A DNA stretch of 64,000 bases, taken from NCBI RefSeq assembly GCF_019649055.1, contig NW_026570324.1, positions 124,001 through 188,000 on the forward strand. The letters are read 5' to 3'. A model generated the notes under the pieces. That model saw nothing but the letters and a program-made list of their open reading frames with translations. It was not told the origin of the DNA and ran no database searches. Source of the stretch: Paramacrobiotus metropolitanus (taxonomy: Eukaryota; Tardigrada; Eutardigrada; Parachela; Macrobiotidae). Below are positions 32,261 to 43,040 of this stretch, one piece after another (within the stretch, counting starts at the first letter, position 1; every line of letters starts with the position of its first letter). The translations under genes and the position numbers were made by a program.

Positions 32261-32399
32261 TATAAAATTAATATAAAGAGGCAACCATAAATATTAAACA
32301 TATACATGTACTAATGAAAGTGCCATCGTTAAAATCGTCGTCCACAAAGAAGGTCGAGCCAAATAGCATATCGGCCAAAAAAAATTATTATTAACATAT

Positions 32400-33135
32400 C
32401 GACCGAATCCCAGCTCCTCTGTCTGACTGAAAAAATTCCCTTTTTTATATGACGGGCGAAATCCTGTACATCTCCGTCTAACCGCCAAAAATCCCATCCT
32501 TACTATCTGACCGGCGAAAATCCCTGTACTTTTATCTAACCGGCGAAGATCCCTGTACTTCTACCTGATCAGCAAAAATCTTTGTAGTTTTATCTGACCG
32601 GCGAAAACCGGTGTATTTCTATCTGACCGGCGAAAATCCCTGTACTTCTATCTGATCAGCGAAAATCTTTGTAATTCTATCTGACCGGCGAAAATCCTGT
32701 ATTTCTATCTGACCGGCGAAAATTCCTTACGTCTATCTGATCGGCGAAAATCCCTATACTTCTATCTGACCGGCGAAAACCCTGTGTTTCTATCTGGCCG
32801 GCAAAAATCCCTGTATTTCTATTTGACCGGCGAAAATCCCTGTACGCCTATCTGACCGGCGAAAATTCCTGTACTTCTATCTCACCGGCGAAAATCCCGG
32901 TACTTCTATATGACCGGCGAAAATCCCTGTATTTCTATCTGGCCGGTGAAAATCCTGTATTTCTATCTGACCGGCGAAAATCCCTGTATTTCTATCTGAC
33001 CGGCGAAAATCCCTGTTTTTGTATCTGACCGGCGATAATCCCTGCATTTCTATCTGACCGGCGGAAATTCCTATACTTCTACCTGACCGGCGAAAATCCC
33101 TGTATTTTTATCTGATCGGCGAAAATCCCTTCCCT
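32400..33135. repeat. Minisatellite, ~29-bp unit, about two dozen copies
   Basis: The consensus unit is CTATCTGACCGGCGAAAATCCCTGTATTT with point differences and occasional 1-2 bp length changes. Outer units are most diverged and central ones most alike, as expected from unequal exchange. The CCGG core sits at the centre of each unit. No open reading frame is maintained across the array. Confidence 0.95.
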
Positions 33136-34369
33136 TATCTCTCACCAATTATACATTTCTGCCAATCAGCTATTAGTTACCTTATGTTAAGCCAATCAGC
33201 GAAATTCGTTTTGGTCATGTTTTGTTATTCGAATGACGAGAAGATCGAAAAACTAAAGTCAAAAGGACAAATAACACGATTTAATTGAGCGCTTTTTAAG
33301 CTATCGTGGGAAAATCAGCGCCGAAAGGATAGGAGAAAAATGATGAAAAACGGCCAAGTTAGCTCTTTATATAAATAATAGTAATTGTAAAAATATGTAC
33401 ATGACTACATGTATAACCAGGCTACCCCCCACGCTAGTGTCACATCAATCAGTCTGTTTTACGTTACGCTTTTTTGCATTTCTGTATTTCCACTATATCC
33501 ACAATATTAACAGTATTAACTAACCGTATAGTGCTCTTTGGCTCCTAAGTGTCGTTGTACCGCATGCTATTAGTCAGCGGTTTTCGTTCGAAACGTTTCG
33601 CATTTCCGCCAATCCTTGTTTTTAATTTCTAACGATAAGCCAATCAGCGACATTCGTTTCGAATGCGTTTTGTCAATCGGAGGACGAAATGATCGAAAAA
33701 CAAAAGTCGTTGACGCAAACTACATGCTTTTAGGCGCTTTTCGAGCTATCGTGTAAAAATAAGTATTGAACGATGTAAGAGTAACTGTTTCAAAATAATA
33801 ATTATTTTCATCTGCTGCATTCAAAACTTGCGTTCCCGTAGAATGAACCAACCGATTGGACAAACCGAGTACGTATGTGTGTGTGTCAGTGTGTATTTGC
33901 TAAATGTATGCCCTTTGGCTTAACAAAGCCTCTATTATAGGCTTTGAGCAGAAAACACCATAACCATACCTTAACCATCCCTTATCGTGTAGTTGGACGA
34001 CCGCCATCGAGGTAGCAGTGTACAAAGTACTCAGCGAAGGCGCATAGCTGACTCTGGGTCCCTTCAGATTTAATTTGTTTTCTCGCACTGCGTGAAACGA
34101 TCTCTTTCCAAAAAATTACATTTACATTCAAAAATGTTTTCTCTATTCAAAAAGTGTATATCTGGGGAAGTTAAATTGGGCAGGTGTTAAGGGGAGCCTT
34201 TGAAAGTCCATCACCATACGACACGTTTGTATGGTATTCACACTTACCATACGCTCGCACTTAACCATATAGTCTGGTTAAGTGTATGGCTATGGTTAAG
34301 TGGAGCAGTTGCTCAAAGCTTCTATTAATATGCATAATTATACTGTAGTATACATATGTTCGTACATAT
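33136..34369. other. Gene-free DNA between repeat copies
   Basis: Apart from the 33155 and 33565 repeat copies, nothing is recognised. An inverted pair around CTTACCATACG/TGGTTAAGTG at 34225-34310 is a local imperfect hairpin. Confidence 0.35.
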
Positions 34370-34627
34370 GCCATGAGTCAGCGGTTTAGGTTCGAAAGTT
34401 ACGCATTTCCGCCAATCCTCTGTTACTTTCTAATGATCGACCTATCAGCGAAATTCGCTTTGGAGCCGTTTCGTAAATCGGAGGATGAAAAGATCGAAAA
34501 CGAAAGTCGTTGCCGCAAACTACATGATTTTAGGGATTTTTTGAGCTATCGTGTAAAAATTAGTGTCGAACGGTGTAGGAGGAGATGTTGGCCGAAAAAA
34601 CGGCTCAGTTAGCTTTGTATATATAAT

Positions 34628-37380
34628 AATATTATGAATACTATACATCTCTTGCAGGTTTTCTGCCTCTCCTCTTTGTTCCCTATGTTCTCAACTCCCA
34701 CTCATCCAATTTTCTCGCTTTAAAATGTTCTAGGAACCGCTCGGTCTGGCGGGTGATCTAAGACTAATCGTTGTTTGCTGTAGGCAGAACCTCAAGCCCA
34801 GTGGTCACTCGAAAGCTTGTTACCATGGAGGCCATAGGGCTAACCTGGGCTAGTCTGTTACCACGGTCACATTGCACTGTACTTACTCAATAAGCTCAAA
34901 CATGAAACATCTTTGGCTGCGCCTCTACGTTTCCTATGTTCCGTGGGCTGACTGAACGACACTTCGTTGGCTACAGTTGCTATTACAGTTTCGCGAGTTT
35001 AGCAGAATGAACAGAAAAACAGCAGCCGAGCCACAGAACGACACAAACTCTATTAATAAAGGTCAACAATCTAAAAACTGGACATTAGTAGAGACTGGAC
35101 TGATAATAGACTCCGTTTGCTAAAGTAATAACCGACAATGACAGCAAGCGTCCACAGGTTGGCTCATCACTAAGCCAAACGACAAGAAAAGGAAAAATTC
35201 AGTTGATACAACCGCAAGTTGACCGCAAAGCATTCCCTGCCATTTGTGAAATTCGATAAACTAAACAAAATCTGTTTTCTTACAAAAACCAACTGTTTTC
35301 AAACAAAAAAAAATAACTGTTACTGCTTTCTCAAATACGCTGCAACGTATGAATTTTAAACTAATTTATTTGCCCAGTCGTAAGCCAATATTCATCCGTG
35401 CTCATCTTGTTATATGAATACTAAACATCTCTTGCAGGTGTTTGGCCTCTCCTGCTAGACCGCGGTAATCTCAGCTTCTACTCATCCAATTTGCGTACTT
35501 TAAAATGTTTCGGAAACCTCTCAGTCTGGCGGGTGATCTAAGACCAGTCTTGTTTCGCTATCATCAGATTATTAAGGCCAGTGGTCACTGAAAAGCTTGT
35601 TACCATGGATGCCATAAGGCTAACATGACTGGCCGGTTACCACGGGCACATTATATACTGCACTCAAACAACAAGAAAAGCTTCGGCTTAGCCTCTGCGT
35701 TTCTTCTGTTTACGGGCTGAGTGAACAGATAATTTCGGTCACTTCACCGGCTAAAGCAGCTTATTAATTTGGTAGTTTCAGAATTCGGCCTCTGCATTTG
35801 CTAGGAGTAGCTTAATAATTTGACAATTTGAATAGAATAAAAAACCTAGCAGGCGAGCAAAAAACAAAACAAACTCTGGGCGTAAAATGTCAACAACGCA
35901 GTACGCTCACCGCGGACAACCATCCTGAACACTTGTCCGGCTTTGTCATTTTGACTTTTCGGGAAACTGGATTACATGCTAAGCAATATACTGCACATGA
36001 AATACAAAGTTTTAAAATCGTCGTAAGCCAATATTCATCCGTGCTCAGCTTGTTAACTACATCCGTAACAACCGTGACGGAGTAAGGTTAAAAAACCTAT
36101 GTTTGGGAGAACGGGTAGGCCGATTTCAACGCGGTCAAGTGCGCCAGAACCGCTGCAACGACGCGGTGGATGTTACGCTATTACCAAGACGATGCGCCTC
36201 GAGGGGAAAAAAGGGGACCGGAAAGGAAAGTTGTTACCATGGGCCTCCATAGACATACATGGACAAGTTGTTCCCATGTGCGTAAATGACACGACACGCC
36301 TCGGCCAGCGGCCTCGATGCGAACAAAAACAAAATTAATTAATCAAGCCGACGCCGATAAATTCGGTACGGATGTAGTCCTCCGTAAACTGGTTATCTAC
36401 ATCCGTAACATCTTATACACGAGTATGCTTTGTTCCGCATGATTGGCCGAACGGCTTGGCCGATTTTCACGCAGAAAAGTGCGTTAGAATCGTCGCAACG
36501 ACGCCGGTAATGTTACTCTATTGCTTAATCGATGCGCCCCAACGTGTAAACAGAGGCCCCCAAAAAAAATGTTGCCATGGGCCCCCATAGACGGACGTGG
36601 GCTGTTCATTTGTACAGTCGCAGCGACAGAGGCACCCCGCGGCCTTCGGCATCGCTTCGACAAACAAAATGAAAAATCGTAAACCAGGGCAAAATAATAA
36701 AAGTAATCAAGCTGGCGATTAGCGCAATCTGTATTTTTGCTTTGTTACTTAGCTTTCTTAGGGTTCTTAGGGTTCTTAGGTTTCTTAGGTTTCTTAGGTT
36801 TCTTAGTTTTCTTAGGTTTCTTAGGTTTTTCAAATTTCTTAGATTTGTTAGTTTTGTTAGTTTTCTAAGATTTTCTTAGGTTTCTTACGCGTCTTAAGGT
36901 TTTTAGGTTTCTTAAATTTTTCTTAGGTTTTCTTAAGTTGCTTGTGTTTCTTACGTTTGTAAGGCTTCTTTAAGAAACCTTAAAAACGTAAGAAACATTG
37001 TAATACAATTCTTACGCAAAGAAAATTTTTTGAATACAGAAAATTTGTAAGTTTCCTTAAACAAAAATTTTCAAGACTAGTACGCCACGACAATACGTAC
37101 GGATGTAGATCCCGTAAACTGGTTATATGAATACTAATCATCTGTGCCAGGACTTTGGCCCCTCTCCTTTGAGGCAAAGGATTTCGGCTTCTACTTTACC
37201 AATTTTGCTGCTTTAAAGTACATCAGAATTCTCTCAATGTGGCGGTGGATCATAGATTGTTGATTTTTTGCTAAACTCATTTGGCTACGTCCAGTGGTCA
37301 GTCGTAAGCTTGTTACCATGGACACGATAAGAAATGCATACACATCTAACCCGACCTGACCCAGCGGAACACTAGCATTC
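34628..37380. repeat. Three direct copies of a ~300-bp repeat family
   Basis: Copies start near 34628, 35413 and 37126. Shared blocks in order are TATGAATACTA(T/A)ACATCT, GG(C/T)CTCTCCT, TGGCGGGTGATCTAAGA, CCAGTGGTCACT and AGCTTGTTACCATGGA. The third copy is the most diverged. A separate conserved tag, CCAATATTCATCCGTGCTCA, precedes copy 2 (35390) and also occurs at 36028 and 37684, and inverted at about 55724-55750. This looks like the end of a mobile element. No coding function seen. Confidence 0.7.
36745..36965. repeat. Degenerate 9-bp tandem repeat (TTCTTAGGT)
   Basis: Consecutive units such as CTTAGGGTT, CTTAGGTTT and CTTAGTTTT repeat with period 9 for roughly 100 bp, then decay. Despite TTAGGG look-alikes, the period and context do not suit a telomere. 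Confidence 0.8.
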
Positions 37381-37924
37381 TAGCAGTATCTTTGCTCGTA
37401 TTTTAGTGCAGTACAAAGTATCAGCGTAAACTATGTGTAAATAACTTCTGTACACTATTTAGCCAGTCCGTGTTGCGATAAACATAAGTATATTCATGAC
37501 GAGTATGTAAGAAAACGAAAAGCAAAGCATCTTTGTGTGTAATACTGATAGTACTTACGTAAAGTATGTAGGCAGGTCACTGAAAACTACAATATCGCTC
37601 ATTCCGATTGTTTCTTTAGTTTTACCGGCATAATACATAAAACTGTAGAAATTAAAGCATTGCAGTTAATAATAGTCGTACAAGCCAATATTCATCCGTG
37701 CTCAGCTTGTTCAAGGTTATACAAACACGTTGCTTGTGTACCACACGGTACATTCATGATACGTATTAGTAAGTTATTGCACCTAAGCATCTCATAATCA
37801 AGGGGATTGGCGACCTGGTTGCACCGTACACTCATAGATCAGTTAGTAAGACAATGGTCATAGTTCATAATAGATGACACATCATGAGTATACAATATAT
37901 TGGTAATATATTTCTTACAAACAT
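37381..37924. other. Gene-free DNA
   Basis: Only the CCAATATTCATCCGTGCTCA tag at 37684 is recognised. Confidence 0.3.
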
Positions 37925-38350
37925 TCTTATGTTTTCTTGTTATTTCTATTGTTACTTCTTTTGTTCTGTTGTGTTAAAAAAGAATAATGACATTGCACCA
38001 ACAAGAGAAAACGAAACAAGATAAGAAAACATGACATTAATAACATCAGCAGCATAAGAACAAACTGAAAAATAAGAATAAATTTAGAAAACAAAAAAAT
38101 AGCGCAAAAAATATAAGAAAACATAATAACAAAGAATAAGAGACCATAGAGAACATGAAAAAATACATTGAACGTACAACGTAAGAAAATAACTTAAGAA
38201 TTACATAAGAACACGTAGGAATCAAACATACGAAAACATAAGAACGAGAATAAGAGAAACCTAAGAAAACGTAAGAAAGAACAGTAGATAAGAAAAATAA
38301 ATAAAAAACATAAGAAAAAACATCAGTAACGAGACTCTGTAAGCAACACA
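37925..38350. repeat. A-rich degenerate tandem repeat
   Basis: Loose units of AAGAAAACATAAGAA over about 400 bp, the reverse-strand counterpart of the T-rich array at 14330-14815. Minus-strand open frames here are compositional (Phe/Leu/Val/Tyr). Confidence 0.55.
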
Positions 38351-40021
38351 TAAAAGATAATTATATTTTATCGAGCTGTCGGGATAAAACGGAAGGGCGA
38401 GACGTGCGGTGGGGAGTTTGGGTTATGCATTAAAGCAAAACCATGGGCAGAAGCTTCTACCAGTCGGTTGAACATTAACATTAGATTGATTGAACATTAA
38501 CATTAACATTAGGTTGAACATTAGATTAAAGTAAACTTCCTTTATCCACAACGAATCCAGAGATGGGAGGGTGGGAGGAACAACTTTTGAAGCTGTCAAA
38601 TGGCGCGCAGGATGCTATCGTCTGCGGTTGTACATATAGGCATCCGTTTCGCAGTGGATCCGGCTTCGCGAAAAGGCTTCGATATGAACGCAGACAGGCT
38701 GCAGACTGACCCGTTGGGGTTGCCTGCTCTTGTGCCGTAATAATAATTATAATACAAGTATCGGTCGCGCTAGCGCGCGACCAGCTGTGTTCGAGGTATG
38801 GAAGAATGAAAGAAACACAAAATATACTTCGTACAGCAATAAAAAAGATTTTGAGAAATATTTTAAATACAAAACTCAGCGAGGCTAGCTCCGAAAATAT
38901 TTTAAACATGTGGAAATGCGGACAGTTATCAAGCTTTCCGGTAAAATTGGACCAGTTTTATAAAAACTGCGAAAGCCTCCGTAATTTTTTTTTCTTTTTG
39001 TTTGCCTTTTTCACGGTTCGTTTTCACGTTTTTAATGTAACTTTATATTGCCAAAATAAGAAACTGAAAACTTGAACTTTTCGTTACGACAGATAATATT
39101 TAAACGGTGATAAAATGGATGAAGTGGGATCATTTACACGATGCCTATAAAAAACCATTCAGCCGATGTCCTATATTTCAGCGCAGAATTAATGGAAACT
39201 TGTGGGAAACAATTAAGGGTTGCCCAAGGTGACCAGGCTGCATCTTTAGCTACTAATAATTGTAAGATTTTCAGCCATTCAGGCAAGCTCTTCAGTGTAT
39301 ATTAAAACAAAATAAACACATATTTATTAGATTTCGAGGTTAGTGAATGCCCAAGCTACCACGTACCAGTATCACAGAGCCGCTACGTGAGTGAATACGG
39401 TATACGGGCCGCGGAGTGGCTTCTAGATATTTAAAATTTAGAAATATATACTCGTAATAGACACTCTAAAACCGTGAGATACTGAGTAATTGAGGTATTC
39501 ATATTTCTAGATATTTTTATAAGTTCGAAACTCTGGAGGCTCAAAAATTAGAGGTAACGGCCCCGCTGCGCGGGGCCGAGTCGAAATATTTGGAAATATT
39601 TAGAAATTCTGGAAATGTAAATTTAGAAATTTTGGAAATTTTTATAAAGATTTAGAAATGCTGGAATTAAGTGTAAAAGCTTCGGAGCCGACTTTGGAAA
39701 ATTGTTTAGTTATTTCGAGGGATTCGAATGGATTCAAAAACATTCTAAAGGTTCTAAAGGCATTCGAAAAAAAAACAAAAAAACTAAAAAACATTCTAAA
39801 GGCATTCGAAAAAATAAAATTATAAGTTTGATGCAATTGACAACAATATTTTGAATAACTGTTGTTTAGGTTGCTAAGTTACTTGTACTTGCTCACTCGA
39901 GACGTTTCTCGTTTTTCTTTTAAAGTATCTACTATTGATAGCTAACAACATTTAAGTACTGTACTACAACTTACAACTTAAGTAAAGTACTACTACACTG
40001 CTACATTTAGTACCACTACCT
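38351..40021. other. Gene-free DNA
   Basis: No exon is recognised. Repeated AAATATTTAGAAATT-type motifs occur at 39420-39660, with a small GC-rich palindrome (CGGCCCCGCTGCGCGGGGCCG at 39559-39579). ACATTAACATTAG short repeats lie at 38472-38525. Confidence 0.35.
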
Positions 40022-40372
40022 TTAAGTACTAACAACCTTTAAGTACTACAACTTCTAAAAAATTTTTTAGACCTTCTCCTAAACTTAAAATTTTTGTAAA
40101 GATAAAGGTAGGAACGTTTATGCGACGTTCTATTTTATGAAGTTAACAACCTGATGAAAAAATCAATGTTAATTTAAGAGATAATTTCCAAAACTAACAA
40201 CCTTTAAGTACTAATAAGCTTTCAGTACTACAGCCTCTAAAAATGTTTTTAGACTTTCTCCAAAACTTAACATTTTTTGAAGATAAAGGTAGGAACGTTT
40301 GTGCGATGCTATGTTTTATAAAATAATCCACTTATTGAAAAACGTAATCCTCATTTAGGAGATAATTTCCAA
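40022..40372. repeat. ~175-bp tandem duplication, two diverged copies
   Basis: The copies at about 40022-40196 and 40197-40372 share TAACAACCTTTAAGTACTA, AAGATAAAGGTAGGAACGTTT and GAGATAATTTCCAAAA. Several substitutions and small indels separate them. Confidence 0.8.
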
Positions 40373-40781
40373 AAAATAGGGACGTAAGGATATATGAATC
40401 TATTGATACCTAATATTTACGTACGACATATGCATGTTTATTACTGTGCTAATTACCGTAATGGTTTTGCACAGCACTTCAAAACTTCTATTATTATCCT
40501 GTTTTAACTGAACAAATTTTTCAGTTTAATTTGCAGTACGCTGACAGTATATGTGTTGCCACGCGGAAGCAGTATAACGCCCGGAAGTAAAGTGCTTAGT
40601 TAAAAAGCGCTGGCAGGCGTTTTTTTGACTGTCCAGTTCTGTTCTGTTCTGTTTTTGACTGTTGACTGAAAAAAAGGATATGCTGTTAATTTACTAGGTA
40701 GATAATCGACTTACGATCTCGTACTGATAGGTACTTCCTTCGAGACCGAAATCTCTTTCCCGTGCCTCTGTAGTCTTATAT

Positions 40782-41118
40782 TCAAATAGGCATCCAAAAG
40801 GAAGCCAGAGCATGCCAAACAAATTCATACTCAACACACTCAGAGCCCGGCCAAAAACATTCAAACACTTCAGTCTTTAAAGGAAATAAGGAATAAAAGA
40901 AGCCGTTTTCCGGAAACGAGTCCTTGTAGAGTTCATCACTACCATAATACCATTGATAAATACAGCAGCTGAATATTAACAACAACAGTAACAAGGTAAC
41001 CCAATAAATGCATCTGCTGTATATCGTATCAACAAAAGGACACAGCCCCATCCGTCGCAGTGCCGTAAAACTACAAATGCCAAACAAAGTTTGGTTAATA
41101 CTCTGGTAGTCGACATTT
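40782..41118 (-). CDS. Possible C-terminal transmembrane extension of the helical protein
   Basis: Immediately after the stop of the helical protein gene (41119), another minus-strand frame that overlaps its last codons runs about 110 residues. It holds one strong membrane helix (WVTLLLLLLIFSCCIYQW) followed by an aromatic, acidic tail. It has no good start of its own. If a frame change or an unseen intron joins it to the preceding exon, the helical protein would be membrane-anchored. A weakly similar layout exists near 55830-56030 after the second copy. This is inference; it may simply be fortuitous. Confidence 0.3.
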
Positions 41119-42864
41119 TCATGCGTTTGCGTCGGTCGGATGTTGATCTTCGTGCATCTCTTGTATTGCAGTCAGATCTTCCTGTACGGATTCAATGATA
41201 CTTTCGATTTTCCTCTGTTGTACTTCGAACGCCCAGTCCGAGGTATGGTACTGGTCTCGGCAGTATGTGCTGCATTCGTTCAAAAATGCTGTCAGGTTAT
41301 TTGTTAGTTTCTGCAGTCTGATCAGTAAAAAATCCCGGTGAAGAGGATTGGTAATCAGCGACGCTAAACCACACGCTTCCACCCGAAAGAAGCGGCGATG
41401 CTTGTCGAGCTCTACGAATAGTTGTCCACAGTGGAATAACGTTCTAGTGCACTTCCGTGGACTGCGATAGTTATGTAGAAGGTACTGCTGAATCAGGCTG
41501 AGAAGTCGCTTTATCTACAGAAAAATATAAAAGGATCGGATATTAAGTTGCTAAGGTCATTCATGCCGAAGTAGGACTACCTCTTCGTAGCGTGGTACAA
41601 GCTTGCTCAAGATGTCTACCGCCCATGCTCGGCCATTGCGCATCTCCGGATCATTCCCCTTTGCCAGAGATATAGCCATGTGGTCCACTGCCGTCAAGGT
41701 GTCTAGCACAGCCGGATCGCAGTCAGCCACGCCGGGCACTTTCATGGCAATGCAAGCGCACAGATCCGCTAAGGCGCTATTGACGCTGTCCAGCTGGCTT
41801 TGCAGTTTCCCACTCCCCCGCATACCGCTCATCGTCATTGTGCATGACCGACAGTGCCTTCGCTTTCACCAGGAATTCATTTACACCGGCTTTGAATTTA
41901 TCGAGTTGACCGGCTATATCCGCTTTGGCTTGCTCTTGCCATTCCAGCGGATATCCAGCCAAAATCCGACTCGGTGTGAAATACCCCCCTGCAATACGAA
42001 ATTCTTGCGGCTTCCTGTAATATACCCGCAAATCTTCCTGTCGCAGATTTTTATTACTGCGCTACTATAACAAACCTACCGATTGCTTGTCTCTGGTTTA
42101 GCACTGCACTAAGATGTTCCTCGGAAATAACGGCACTGGATGCCCAGTCTAGTACCAACTTTCCACTCTCGGACAGAATGTTCTCAGCTGAGTGGCCGAA
42201 TCTTTTAGTGGCGGCAAGATTGACGGCCGCCGAGGAAGCTGTATAGCAGGAGTTGTACGATGCTAAAGCACCGTTTATGATCTGATTCATCTGACGGAGC
42301 ACCTGTGGAGACAAGCAAAGGTCGTCGCACTGCAAGCACCGACAGTACAGGGAGAGTTCTCACCACCTGGGGCTGGTTTTTTGCTGCTTGAGCGGACTGC
42401 AGCTCAGTGCAGCTTTTGCGCAGTTTATATAAGGAATGCCACAAATCTTCCATAAACTCCACGTTAAACTCGCTAATGTCGCCAAACGGCGAGGCTTGAC
42501 AAATTCTCAAAATGGCGAGATTGCATTCATATATGAAGTCCAGCACCTCTTCCGGCAGCTGACCGTATTTGTTGGCCAGTTCCTCCGGATGTTTGTCCTT
42601 TAGGCAGCGCTGAATGTGTTCTAACGTCTGCTGAATGCCCTGAAATGTCCAGCGAATTTTTCTTTGCAGCTAAGCAACTAGCAGATACGGATTACCTACA
42701 GGAAAAGCAGCATCATGGTGTCGATGCAACCGCCCCATACTTCCTTCGTAATCCTTGTACGGGTGCTCAGTGTCTTCCATTTTCGTTCGGGAAGTCAAAT
42801 CAGTCCGCATATCAGCCAGACACTTAGCAGTTCTAGAGCAGATACTTTGGGCATAACGCCATGC
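41119..42864 (-). CDS. Unrecognised all-helical protein, leftward copy
   Basis: Exons 42864-42700, 42639-42367, 42302-42080, 42033-41581 and 41514-41119, with introns of 46-66 nt. About 415 residues, predicted mostly helical, with several Cys. The blocks match the rightward gene at 52480 in order: KYGQLPEEVLDF, then RQMNQIINGALASY, FLVKAKALSVMHNDD, MKVPGVADC and FHCGQLFVELDKHRRFFRVE. The start is not settled; ATG at about 42945 before a possible donor is one option. Exon 4 has one extra base in a C5 run (41815-41819), so it reads out of frame there unless that is an assembly error. It lies 177 bp downstream of a tetraspanin gene on the same strand. Function unknown. Confidence 0.65.
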
Positions 42865-43040
42865 CTACAAAAGGCGTGAAAGCCCAATTAAGGTACTTAT
42901 TGGTGTCATTGCTCTCAGGAGAGGGATGGCTTCACGACCCACTTTTCGACAGCCGCTTCCATGAGCTAGCTCAACACAGCTATATACGAGTACTTCTGTG
43001 AGTTTGCTTGAGCGGCTCAAGCCCCATAATATGCGCAGAC

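Larger units (their letters stand above)
31628..34625. repeat. Cluster of four direct copies of a ~250-bp repeat around a minisatellite
   Basis: Copies lie at about 31628-31880, 33155-33385 (diverged), 33565-33795 and 34370-34625, all in the same orientation. Shared blocks are TTACGCATTTCCGCCAATC, AATCAGCGAAATTCG(T/C)TTTGG, GTCGTTGCCGCAAACTACATG and a late GAGGAGATGTTGGCCGAA. No coding capacity is conserved. The cluster brackets the 32.4-33.1 kb minisatellite, so the array may have grown from part of this unit. Confidence 0.75.

Noticed and set aside
32400-33135. CRISPR-like array (regular ~29-bp repeats)
   Set aside because: Units are directly tandem without unique spacers, in an intron-bearing genome; a minisatellite.
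36745-36965. TTAGGG-like repeats suggesting an internal telomere
   Set aside because: The period is 9 bp and most units are CTTAGGTTT; it is a local minisatellite, not a telomeric array.
37927-38351. Minus-strand frames rich in Phe/Leu/Tyr resembling membrane proteins
   Set aside because: Compositional artefact of the A-rich repeat array.
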